A stretch of 64,000 bases of DNA from Mya arenaria. Taxonomy: Eukaryota; Mollusca; Bivalvia; Myida; Myidae. The stretch is taken from NCBI RefSeq assembly GCF_026914265.1, contig NC_069136.1, forward strand, positions 18,903,715 through 18,967,714. The letters are read 5' to 3'. The notes below the pieces were generated by a model that did not search any database, had not been told where the DNA came from, and was given only the letters and a program-made list of their open reading frames with translations. Both the position numbers and the translations under genes were made by a program. Shown here piece by piece: positions 37,030 through 48,600 of the stretch; position 1 is the first letter of the stretch, and each line of letters begins with the position of its first letter.

Positions 37030-39368
37030 TTTTTTTTAAATTTCATAGGATTCACTTAGATAATAAAGTTCAAGTTTTAAGTTTCATAGGATTAACAAGT
37101 AAACAATGAAGAAATGTAGCTTAAAATACAGTTATAATGTTTACTACTTTTAAAATCATTACAAAATATTGCTATCCCAGGGATCGGTATAGACGACATG
37201 TTCATCCTGCTCTCTGGACTTTCGGGTGCACAGGGGGAGAACACTGTTGAGAACAAGATAGCGGAAACCCTGAGGTCCTCGGGGGTTGGGATCACAATTA
37301 CATCAATCACTGACCTTTTAGCCTTCATGGCCGGGGCCGGATCCAACTTCATAGCTGTCAGAAACTTCTGTATATATACAGGTTTGAAGACAATTTAGTT
37401 AAATAATACAATTCTCTCAGTAAATTTTATTCGGTAACAATTAATGAATAGTTGTAAAAAATATAAACATGTATAATCTTTCCTTTGTTAAACACGTTTT
37501 AATAATGATATTCTACGTTTTAACTGAAGAGAACTTAAGTATGACCTATTCGTATCATTGTTGTTTAGTGGTTACATAATACCTTATACCCGAATATGGT
37601 TGATAAATATGAAAATTGTCGTAGCCCATGTGTGCCTATCGTCGCCTCTTTGGGTACACATCAAAATTTTACTTGATGAAAACAATATCGTTTTATATAT
37701 AAGTCGGTTAATCATTTTATCATTTCTTCTACAATGAGAAGTAAAATCAGGGTCTTGCTTATTACTTAACAATACATGTGTCTACCTACAGGTGTTGCCG
37801 TAGTATTCTGCTACATTAACAACATCACTCTCTTTGCTGCCTGCTTGACAATCAATGAACATCGAGTGGAACAGAACAGACATTTCATCACGTGCAGGCG
37901 CGTGAAACCAAAAGAAGTTCTAAAAATAGAAGGAAAATCCAAGTTCTTCGCCTTCTGTTGTGGCGGTACCCCTCCTAAAAATAGGAAAGATGCAGAAAGT
38001 ATTTTAGACAAATTTCCCCGTTGGTTGTTTCCAAAAATAGTTCTTAAGCTCCCATTCAAAATAATTATAATCGTATTATTTCTTGGCTATTTGGCAGCTG
38101 GTATTTACGGTTGTGTTTATTTGAAACAAGGACTTGATCTATCCCAATTGGTTCAAGACGACTCCTATTTTTACAAGTATTCAATTTGGTTTGAAACACA
38201 TTTCAGTAGACAATCTCCAGTAGCTTTTGCTACGACCAATGACTATACTTACAGTGATCAAAAGACGAAGAACCAAATCGATGATGTTATAAAGACAGCT
38301 CAAGACAACGAGTATTTTGACGACACTTTTGAACATAACTGGCTGAATACCTACATGGCAAGTACATACTACGATGGATCTAGTGAATCAAACTTCATTG
38401 TTGGCTTCAAAAGTTTCATAAGTAACAGCAGTTATGCTAGATTTGAAAACGATGTGGTGATTGATTCTAGCGAGACGAAAATTACAGCGTCCAAGTTCTA
38501 TGTGTTAAGTAGTGACTTGTCAGACAGCCAAGAGGAGGGCAAAATGATGCTCAAGGCTCGCGAAATTGCAGACAACGCTCAATTTCAATGCATTGCGTCG
38601 TCGCCAGGTTTTGTCGCATTTGAGCAGTATGTGCGCATTCTAGGACAAACGTTGCAATCAGTTGGGATTGCCCTCGCCGCTGTTTTTGTTGTAACGTGTA
38701 TCTTTATGCCACACCCTGTATTGATAGTGTTTGTTACTCTTGCCGTTACAATGATTATGGTTGGCGTCTTTGGCTATATGCTATACATTGACGTTGCGTT
38801 AAGCGCCATAACTATGATTCATTTAATCATGAGTATAGGTTTCTCCATAGATTTCACAGCCCACATTTGCCACGGGTATATGATATCAACGGGAGCAAGC
38901 AGGGACGAAAGGGTTAAGCTGGCTTTTGACCACACAGGTGCGCCCATATTTCATGGTGCAATGTCGTCGCTAATAGGTGTTGTTGTACTTTTCGGTGCCA
39001 AGTCCTACATATTCAAAACATTTGCAGCTGTAATGTCTTTTGTCCTCCTCTTTGGTATCGCGCATGCCCTATTACTACTTCCGGTGATTTTATCATGGCT
39101 AGGGCCAGGGAGACTTACAGAAGCAAATGCATCAAAAGCGAGCTTATCAAATGGTCATACTAACAAAGCAATGGAAGACACTGAATTATCAACTAAGGGA
39201 AATAAAAATGGAAGTTTTCAGACAGATCCAATGACAGGAAGCCCAAAGAGATCAAGCGTTTCCCCGATGCAAGATGACCTACTAGATTTTAACAAGCACA
39301 GCTCCCCCTATCACCTTGAACATCAGAAAGGAGGCGACTGGGACTGGAAGAAAGAAAAAGACTCGTGA
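32707..39368 (+). CDS. Patched domain-containing (PTCHD3/PTR-like) membrane protein, gene 2
   Basis: Eight coding exons: 32707-32899, 33546-33781, 34201-34360, 34629-34735, 35179-35357, 36006-36148, 37181-37381 and 37792-39368; 931 residues. Exons 2 and 4 are 6 and 3 nt longer than in gene 1, the rest identical in length and phase. The start MSRLNRLYEYVE matches gene 4. Helix layout is as in gene 1, with GIGIDDMF at about 340-347 and GFSID near 756-760; both RND motifs are intact. The last exon encodes a cytoplasmic tail ending in a block (SPKRSSVSPM...WDWKK) also found in gene 1. Role: 12-pass RND-family membrane protein of unknown substrate, by family resemblance to PTCHD3 and nematode PTR. 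A 3' UTR with AATAAA lies just after the stop, near 39436. It is divergent to gene 1 with about 8.5 kb between start codons. Confidence 0.92.
32866..33160 (+). repeat. Partial tandem copies of the exon 1/intron 1 border of gene 2
   Basis: The sequence AATGTCTATCTACCACAAGG and the following intron start are repeated at a period of about 84 bp: ACAAGGTAATG occurs at 32895, 32980 and 33063, and a last copy runs into a TA repeat. Only the first copy is in frame with gene 2; the others leave spare GT donors in the intron. Confidence 0.85.
33160..33244. repeat. (TA)n repeat in intron 1 of gene 2
   Basis: About 85 bp of uninterrupted TA dinucleotides. Confidence 0.97.
35640..35975. mobile_element. 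Short non-coding dispersed element in intron 5 of gene 2
   Basis: Pairs with 27295-27550 through CCTCGTGAACACC, CATATTTCACTCGTGG and CCACTCGTGAAATATAGCT. It ends about 30 bp before the exon 6 acceptor. Confidence 0.45.
36969..37028. repeat. (AAT)n microsatellite in intron 6 of gene 2
   Basis: Nearly pure AAT/ATA trinucleotide run with one small break, followed by a T-run. Confidence 0.9.
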
Positions 39369-39615
39369 TGAATGTTAATATAAGAAATGTTTCATTGTTT
39401 TGGTTTCGTCTGTTTGAAAAAAAACAACAACCTAAAATAAATTGTACACTATTTTGGGACAGCCCTCGTACATTATATAACGAGGTTGTTATTGGTTTTG
39501 TTAAATATACGTTTTCATTTACTTGTTGTGAAGTTTGCTTTAACTTGTACTTTACTTTTCTTAATTAAGAAATTACTTTGCTGTTTTATATTTTAATGTA
39601 TTTTTTTCTTTCATG

Positions 39616-39618
<3 letters not shown>

Positions 39619-39679
<61 letters not shown>
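39619..39679. repeat. (AT)n repeat at the junction of the gene 2 tail duplication
   Basis: About 60 bp of pure AT between the 3' flank of gene 2 and the duplicated last exon. A shorter AT run ends the duplicate at about 40727-40742. Confidence 0.95.
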
Positions 39680-39681
<2 letters not shown>

Positions 39682-40740
39682 ACGACGCTCAATTACAATG
39701 CATGGCGTCGTCGCCAGGTTTTATCGCATTTGAGCAGTATATGCGCATTCTAGGACAAACGTTGCAATCAGTTGGGATTGCCCTCGCCGCTGTTTTTGTT
39801 GTAACATGTATCTTTATGCCACGCCCTGTATTGATAGTGTTTGTTACTCTTGCCGTTACAATGATTATGGTTGGCGTCTTTGGCTATATGCTATACACTG
39901 ACGTTGCGTTAAGCGCCATAACTATGATTCATTTAATCATGAGTATAGGTTTCTCCATAGATTTCACACCACACATTTGTCACGGGTATATGATATCAAC
40001 GGGAGCATGCATGGACGAAAGGGTTAAGCTAGCTTTTGACCACACAGGTGCGCCCATATTTCATGGTGTAATGTCGTCGCTAATAGGTGTTGTTGTACTT
40101 TTCGGTGCCAAGTCCTACATATTCAAAACATTTGCAGCTGTAATGTCTTTTGTCCTCCTCTTTGGTATCGCGCATGCCCTATTACTACTTCCGGTGATTT
40201 AATCATGGCTAGGGCCAGGGAGACTTACAGAAGCAAATGCATCAAAAGCGAGCTTATCAAATGGTCATACTAACAAAGCAATGGAAGACACTGAATTATC
40301 AACTAAGGGAAATAAAAATGGAAGTTTTCAGACAGATCCAATGACAGGAAGCCCAAAGAGATCAAGCGTTTCCCCGATGCAAGATGACCTATAGATTTTA
40401 ACAAGCACAGCTCCCCCTATCACCTTGAACATCAGAAAGGAGGCGACTGGGACTGGAAAAAAGAAAAAGACTCGTGATGAATGTTAATATAAGAAATGTT
40501 TCATTGTTTTGGTTTCGTCTGTTTGAAAAAACAACAACCTAAAATAAATTGTACATTATTTTGGGACAGCCCTCGTACATTATATAACGAGGTTGTTATT
40601 GTTTTTGTTGAATATACGTTTAAATTTACTTGTCGTGAAGTTTGCTATAACTTGGAACTATACTTTTCTTATTTAAGAAATTACTATGCTGTTTTATATT
40701 TTAATGTATTTTTTTCTTTCATGTAATATATATATATATA
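39680..40740 (+). pseudogene. Tandem partial copy of the last exon and 3' UTR of gene 2
   Basis: Near-identical to about 38570-39620: it begins inside exon 8 with GACGACGCTCAATTACAATG and continues through helices 8-12, the tail and the 3' UTR to the same CTTTCATGTAATATATAT end. No earlier exons, start codon or acceptor are present. The codon TTA of the original is TAA at 40199-40201 (ATTTAATCATGG against ATTTTATCATGG), cutting the frame after helix 12, and one base is missing in the tail at about 40391. Changes are few, so the duplication is young. A transcript reading through from gene 2 would simply have a longer 3' UTR. Confidence 0.92.
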
Positions 40741-41060
40741 TTGTTTGCTCTTACGTCTGTCTTCTTTCATAGGCTGTGTTTACATTGGAATTGCGTTATA
40801 TGTGCGAACATATCTTCCATTCCAACTTATTTCATAGTTACCTTCAGTGCTTTGATTACGTGTCAATTTTTTACTCTTTGTGATAATTTCATTCGTTAAA
40901 TTGTTATTTTATGATAGTTATGAAGCACTAGCTAGAGCGTTTACATGCAAAACGTTTGACCTTACTAAACGTTTAAATTATAATGAAAACTAAATCATAC
41001 GAATTCTGCAGAAGGAGGAAACCGGATGCCGGCATTTACTTGAAACGCTACGGAGTATGA

Positions 41061-42608
41061 TCCCTTCCTTTAAAAAAGAAATGGGTGAACCCACATCTGC
41101 ATGATATGTTTTTACTTGCTTAAATCTTGCATATTAAACGGTCTAGTCTCATACTCTGGAAATAACTGTCGTTGCTTGTAACTACAAACTATCCACTATT
41201 CCTAATGCACTCGATATATGTTAAAGGGATTTTTCAACGATTATTTCGGCGGAGGTGACCCGCGCTGCAATTTCTGCATTGCGCAAATTACAAATGAGAT
41301 TTTTAAGCATACAAAGCTTCAAAGACAGCACCAGAAGAGAAATATTGCAGCAAACAGCGCACGTCTGTTACGACTGGCCATCACATTGTAGATCACTACC
41401 ATGTTCATGTTAAGGCCCAAATATTGTTAATATGTATATGAATACATTAAGATAGTGATTGAACATATTGGCCTACAAGTTTGTTCAATGCGGATTATAG
41501 TAAACATTATTTTTAAAAGTATGTGTGTTTAGACTAAATAAAGTAAAAGCATAGGCTGACCTGAAAAAGTGTGTTATGTATAGTTCGGTTTGTTTGGTGT
41601 CAGATCAGCTATATACATTTGAAAGCACCTACGCTTCACGGCTTTCATTACTGAATTCTACTTTTATGGATAAAGACTAATCAGTAACTTGCAGATACTC
41701 ATTTGAACAGAATTTATATATCCAAGCCTAAAAGTATTCAATTTTCATAACACTTCGAACAAATTGGGCATTTCCTCGTATATTTTTAGATAAATATTAA
41801 TATATTTTGTGTAAACTATAAACATGGCCCTATAGGTCCGTGCTGTTAATAGCGTTGCTCTAATTTGAACTCTTGATGATGTTTCATCATAGTAACAAGC
41901 AATCTTTCACACTTCTCACGTGTTTTTGGTCGAGTTTAATCGTGAATGTCATAGTTGCACTCTCAAAGATTAACCGTTTTGACAACTTCTTTATTTTTTG
42001 TCTTAGAATGAGCCAATTCTCCGTAAATATCTGCAAAACAGTGATATAAGACTGTTGACAAAAGATCAGATCACAGATTTTCATATATCCGTTCGAAAAT
42101 TAATGTTTTATGGCTAAAAGCGTTACTAACGGTTTATGAAAAATGCATAAAACATCAGTTTTTGAACTTAAATATGAAAATCTGCGATCTGATCTTTTGT
42201 CAGCAGTCATTGGTTTCCATGCATTTTCGCATAAATTGTCTCTTTCCAAGACAAAAAATACAAAAGATGTCAAAAAATTCAATATGTGAGAGTGCAGCTT
42301 TAATCGTAAAACGTGAACGAATCCGTTTAAAAACAACAATCCGATTAAAAACAACAATATTTATATCAAAACAAGAAAAGACATTTGATTGTGATATAAG
42401 CCTCCGGCCACTGACACAAGAATATGGATTTACATACATATGTACATGTATGTACAATACAATTCATGTGAGCACCAAACATGTCATTGGGTTCGCATTT
42501 CTGTAAAGGGCTACAAACAAATCAACCAATTTGCACTGACTTGCTAAATATCACATTGTGTTCTTTTACACTCCAGGTTGAAACGCGTACTGTGCTATTT
42601 CAATTCGT
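41061..42608. other. Intergenic region between gene 2 and gene 3 3' ends
   Basis: AT-rich with no coding exon. Two stretches near 41880-42090 and 42160-42310 are alike in inverted orientation (AAAATCTG.GATCTGATCTTTTGTCA.CAGT type), so a foldback repeat is likely here. The 3' UTR of gene 3 should lie next to 42608. Confidence 0.4.
41890..42310. repeat. Inverted repeat pair between genes 2 and 3
   Basis: The right arm reads AAAATCTGCGATCTGATCTT then TTGTCAGCAGTCA, and the left arm carries the reverse complement of similar sequence (TGACAAAAGATCAGATCACA). Both include AGAGTGCAG/CTGCACTCT-like blocks. Divergence is moderate. Confidence 0.55.
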
Positions 42609-45600
42609 TCATTGTCGTCTTTCATTGTTGCGAAGCTTGATCTCGTTAGGTGATGTTTCACTTGCTTCGTCATCCATGACAGCGCCCTCGTTCCTTACAC
42701 CGTGATCGAATGTATTCCTATTCCGTTGAGAGTTTTGCGGCGTTACCTCACGTTTTAGTTTTAGATGACCAGGCCCTATCCAAGACAACACTACCGGAAG
42801 TAACAAAAGTGCATGTGCGATTCCAAAAAGGAGAACGAAACACATAATTGTTGCGAACGTTTTAAATATATAGGATGTGGCGGCAAAAAGTATAACTACT
42901 CCACATAATGATGAAAATGCCCCATGGAATATTGGCGCACCGACTTCGTCTATTGCTTGTTCCACTCTAAGATTTTTGTCAGCTCCTGGAGCTACTATAT
43001 AACCGTGACATATATGTGCTGTGAAGTCTATAGAGAAACCAATACACATGATTAGCTGTACCATAGTGATGGCGCTAAGTGCTATATCAACATAAAGCAT
43101 ATAACCGAACACCCCGACCATTATCATTGTTACAGCAACGGTTACAAATATAATCAGGACTGGATGAGGCATAAGTAAACATGTCACAACAAACACTGCA
43201 GCTAATGCTATACCCACTGATTGTAGAGTCTGGCCAAGAACACTTACATACTGTTCAAAAACATCAAAGTATGGGGAGAATGCTAGACAGTTCATCTGAG
43301 CATTTTTGGCTATTTCTCGCGCCTTTAGCATCATTTTTCCTTCTTCTTGACTGTCCGAAAGAACCCTTGATAGCACATAATACCTTGACGCAGTTATTTT
43401 CGTTCCGCTAGAGTCAATCACAATGTCGTTTTCATATCGAGTAAACTTGGGGTTGGTAATAAAGCTTTTGAAACCGTTTATGAAATTCAATTCGCTAGTT
43501 CCATCATAATACGCACTTGCCATGTAAACTTTAAGCCAGTTGGATTCAAATGAATCGTCAAAATAGTCATTCGCTTTGGCTGTGCTTAAAATACCATCTA
43601 TTAGTGCCGTTGTATTCGGATCAGTGTATTTATATGTTTGCGTTGTCAAAAACGATATTGGATATTGACGTTTAAACTTTGTTTGGAGTAAATCCGAATA
43701 TTTATAGAAATACGAATCTTCCTGAACCAATTGGGTAAATTCGAGTCCTTGTTTTAGATGGACACATCCGTAAATTCCTGCTGCCAGATATCCAAGAAAT
43801 AGCAAAATAATAACGATTTTAAACGGTAATTTTAGCACAATCTTTGGAAACAACCACCTCGGAAATTTGTCAAGTAGACTTTCTGCCTCTTCACGATTAC
43901 TGGGTGGGGAACCACTACAGCAAATGATGTAGGATCTTGATTTTCTTTCGACCTCTAGGCTTTGTTCTGTTTTAACGCGCCTACACGTAAAGAAATGCCG
44001 GTTTGCATCAACACGTCTTTCGTTGAGTGTAAGAGCCGCGGTGACAATGGTGATGTTGTTTAAGTAGCAGAACACAACCGCGACACCTGGAAATATCAGT
44101 GGAAACTATGACAACCTTTGTAAAGGAGGTATACGAATACAGTTGTTTAAAAGTTATTTTTGTCAATGAAACGTTTTGCTATGATAGTGCAATCGGCATA
44201 GCTTTTTATTGACAGAATATGCTCTAATGCCGCACTGTTTTGATTTTAAGAAATAAACATATATATATCCACTACAGAGTTATAATTTATGGTTGCTAGC
44301 TGTGGAAAATGTATCACGTTTCGTTGCTTGCATAGACATTGCACCCGCTCTGCAGTCTCGCGTGATATGGACTTTACGTCAGCAAGTCGAAGTAAACAAC
44401 CCCTACTGATCAACCGACTGTTATATTTATAATTTATTTTATTTATAGGTATAATTTACCAGTATAGACACAAAAATTCCTGACAGCTATAAAGCTGGAC
44501 CCTGCACCAGACATAAAGGCAATAAGGTCTGTGAGGGATGAAATTGTGATACTGACACACGAGGTCTGCAGTGTTGTCGCCATTTTGTCTTCAACAGTTG
44601 CTTCTCCTTGCGCTCCCGCCAGAGCCGATAACAACAAAAACATGTCGTCAATACCAATCCCTAGAAGCAAAGTCGTAGATGTAATGTCATGCAATAAATA
44701 CTACAAAGGAGACAATGGAAATGACAGGGACAATCCCAGCAAAAATCCCCCAATAAAGTATTGAAATTCCTAGCAGGGGCGTAGCTTGACCACATTGTGC
44801 AGGCTTTGTGTCCCAAGGGATTTGGGTAATGTTCCCTCGCGATTATTTTTAGTGCAAATTTAGCAAATGTGCTTTTTGTACTAAATATATTTGAATAAAA
44901 TAAAAACAGGAAAAAATAATGTAAAAAGGCCAACATTTTAAAGGCAATTTCGGACTTTTTAAAAATACCATTTGGAAAATTCATGTGCAGGACCAAGCCT
45001 TAAGTGCCTACATGGAGCTACGACAGTGAATAATGTTAAATTCTGTAAAAATAGAATACCGTTTAAGCATTTGCATATCGAGGGTTTAATCGAAATCGTT
45101 ATTTCTGCTTTTTTATGTAATGTCACTCAGAACGTTTTCGTTTCGACCCTCGACATGTAAGTGGAGCATTGTACCGGGGTTGCCCTATTTTGTTGTTAAT
45201 AAACAGTCTCAGTCAAACAGGGATTGCCGTTAAATAAGCTAACAGCTGTGTAGCATGTTCCTTTAGTTTCAATTGCATTATGTACGGGAGTTTTTGACAA
45301 AGCGCACATAAATGATAATGTCAATTAAGCGTTAAACATTAGATGAATTTTAAGCGTAAAGCATAATGTATTAATGCATAAACAGTACAGTACAGTACAG
45401 TACAGCACAGCAGAGTAGAGCACAGCGCAGCACAGCACTGTACCGTGCAGTACAGAATAGTACAGTACAATATAGTAGAGTAAAATACAGTACAGTACAA
45501 AACATTTCAGTACAGTACAGTAAAATACAGTGCAGTACAGTACAATACATTGGATTAAACCAAATGTACCAAAGTGTTGAATATTACAAATACCAGCACG

Positions 45601-48600
45601 TCTACTTGCAGATAATAAGCAACGATTGCTCAAAAGGCTTGTGAATTTAGATACTCAACATTTTTAATGTATTCAGTTTATTTAATGTTTCATTGGCATT
45701 GGTAACAACTGTCACCTCAATGTGTTTATATTATTCATATTTTGTGATATCAATGTATATTCATTTAACTATATGGGTTTATTTATTTATGTGACCAACG
45801 ATTGGTAGATTGCTATTTTGTGTATTTATAAATTTCATTAATTATGCTTAAGGGTCTATGACCTTTATGCATCTGAAATAACTATTAAACTTTAATTCTC
45901 ACCGATAATAAGAAAAGGGACCGTCCCAACAATACTGACAAACTCCAATCCGATTGCTGAACAGAACCCAAAACTGGCAAAAATAGCAAGAGCCGCTGCA
46001 GATATACCAGCCAACCCCAGCATAGCTCGTTGACTCACTACGTCCCTTAAATATGGAAAAATAACTATTAAAACTACAATTATCTATCATATATTAAAAA
46101 TTATTAAAATCGAGGGGGTTTGTTTTCAATGTTCTTGGGTTGTGCTCAGTAAAGCTGTCTCATATTAATCAATATAAAACATAGTAAATTTGTACAGATT
46201 TGTTAACGTGATAGCTCGTCAGTAAATTATAAAAAACGTATATAAGAATGCAATAAAGGGAAAGTATATCAAGTTTTTTTCGAAAAATAAGTAATAGCTT
46301 GACAACACCAAATGCCATTTGTTCTATTTATAAACAAAGCAAAACGGTTCTAATAACCATTTTATTCTAGATGTAAGGCGGTATTAATACTATTACTACA
46401 TTAACAATAATGCAATAAAAATATATAGAGACAATCCAGGTTCCATTTTTACTAACAGTTTCAAAACTGCAAATCTTAATTTTATTGCTCTAGTTGTTAT
46501 ACTTATAGCAAAAGGAATTTATCTAGTCCTATGTATTGCAACTACCATGTTTAACAAAAATTAACACATTTTTTGTCAAAATCACTAAATAAAATATTCT
46601 CGACATTTAAAGAAATCGCTATTCTTGATCTGAGTCCCAAACTCAGAGCCAAGACGTTAGTAAATATGGGCCCTGGTCACAATTTCTCGAAACATCTGAA
46701 GCTTAACAGGCTTAAGTAGCATACTTCACTTAGCCAAACTACATACTTAAATTTTGATTTTGAAGAATAAAAAGTTGTTTATAGTGATTGTCATTAACAT
46801 AATTCCTATTTAAAGTCTAAAATCTCTAAACAAAATATAATATTACACCAATTATGGGGAAACAAAAATAGTGAGATAAGCTTCATCCTGTTATAAGGGA
46901 CTTAAGAAGTTTCGAGAAATATGGGCCCAGGTGAACAGTGTAATTGTTGTTCCAGGAATCCGTGTAAAGAAACGCCAACAACATGGCTATGATGTACACT
47001 TTAATACTACTGGACTCGTGAAACATATAATGCAAACTCGTACCTTATAGATAACGTTGCAAGACAGGCATATAGGACCATAAGAAGAATGGTAACAGCA
47101 AACCATTTGATATCACCAGTTACATTTCTGTCTAATTCTTCATCAATTGAAGTGTGATGACCATAGGCAATGTCCAGTTTATCGGAGTTGTACGCCTCCA
47201 TGTGATCAACAAAAGCATCCATCTGAAAGAAAATTTGTGATTTTTGAAATGAATGTTGAATGGAATTCAAACTTTGAAAACAACTTCATTGTTTATAACA
47301 ACAAATAAACGTTTCTCACACAAGTGAAATGGTGCCTCTGGAGGCGGACACTACTGCATCCCTTTATAACCTTTATCTATGGCGAGGCTACAAATTTCAT
47401 TATATAAATATATATAGAATACACGCCTACACCCACTGGAACAATTTTGAAAATCGTCCTCAAATTTCGGAGACTTTCCAATGACCTTGAGGCTATCATG
47501 CATAGTGAGTTATTTACGCTGGATGCCAAATGTAACGTTTTCCAAAAATTAGTACATGCCTCCGGCTGCGACCGATTCCACGAACACGCTGTTCCTGGAC
47601 AATCTACTGCGTCGCTAGAAAAGCTAGATCAAGAGCGAAACAGTGATGTGCCACTTTATCAAAAAAAACAAACCCATAGCATACAACATACCTTAGAATT
47701 TGTGTCACAGGAATGCGTCAAAACAAGCATATCATATATATTAACTATAGTTACTTCCATTTACTACCGATTTTCAATAAAAGATGGTATACATGATACG
47801 TTGATATGTGTAATGTTTCGGAATGTTGTGATTTCGAAAGAGTATAGAAGGCATTTAAATATGTGCCACTGGTATACCTGTTTAATAAGTAGTTTGTACG
47901 TACACCACTTCATTTTTTATGAAAGGTACCGCAGTCAGAAACACTAATACATGCGTTATCTTGATACATAACGCACAAACACACGGTTGACCCTTGGGGT
48001 ATTATGATTCTTCCGATTTCAATTCATAATTTATCATTCGAACGTATAAATTGTTATTGCTAATTACAAAGTGCTATCATATGTTGAAAAAGTATTTCTA
48101 ATAAAACAACATCCAATATCAGACTCTAAAAAAAGAAAGTATCGACTTCATTTGTTTATAGAGTCGTTTTAAATAGCATGTTCCTTATTTTTGTATCTTA
48201 ACAATTTCGTCAATTTTTTATAAACCTTCAGCATTACATGACATCGTTAAGGAAAGCTAGTATTTGGAATTCGTAACAATTTGCAAAAACGTCTTGTACA
48301 AGTAGAAAAATAAGTTATATACATAATAAGAATTTTCCACCATCACCAAGAACCATACATGTATTAGTACTTTTAATTGCACAATGCTGCTTCCTTTGTA
48401 TTCAGTATTAGAACTAAATTTATAACCCACCATAACATTGGTTAGATTATAGTATCAAATATTTCAAACAATTCTACTGTCGGAAAATAATGGTTTATGA
48501 TAATATATTTACACCTCCACTTCCATTCCTTTAATGAACTGCCTTTCGGCAATTGCGTTCATCAATCGATGAACACAACATCTTCGGATATGTTCGGATA

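Noticed and set aside
39702-40202. Separate 166-residue multi-pass membrane protein gene
   Set aside because: It is a partial copy of gene 2 exon 8 without acceptor, start or upstream exons and with a stop before the tail.
47447-47947. 166-codon plus-strand frame inside gene 3 intron 4
   Set aside because: It overlaps intron sequence that aligns with gene 1 intron 4 (about 19960-20150), where the frame is not kept. No domain is recognisable.
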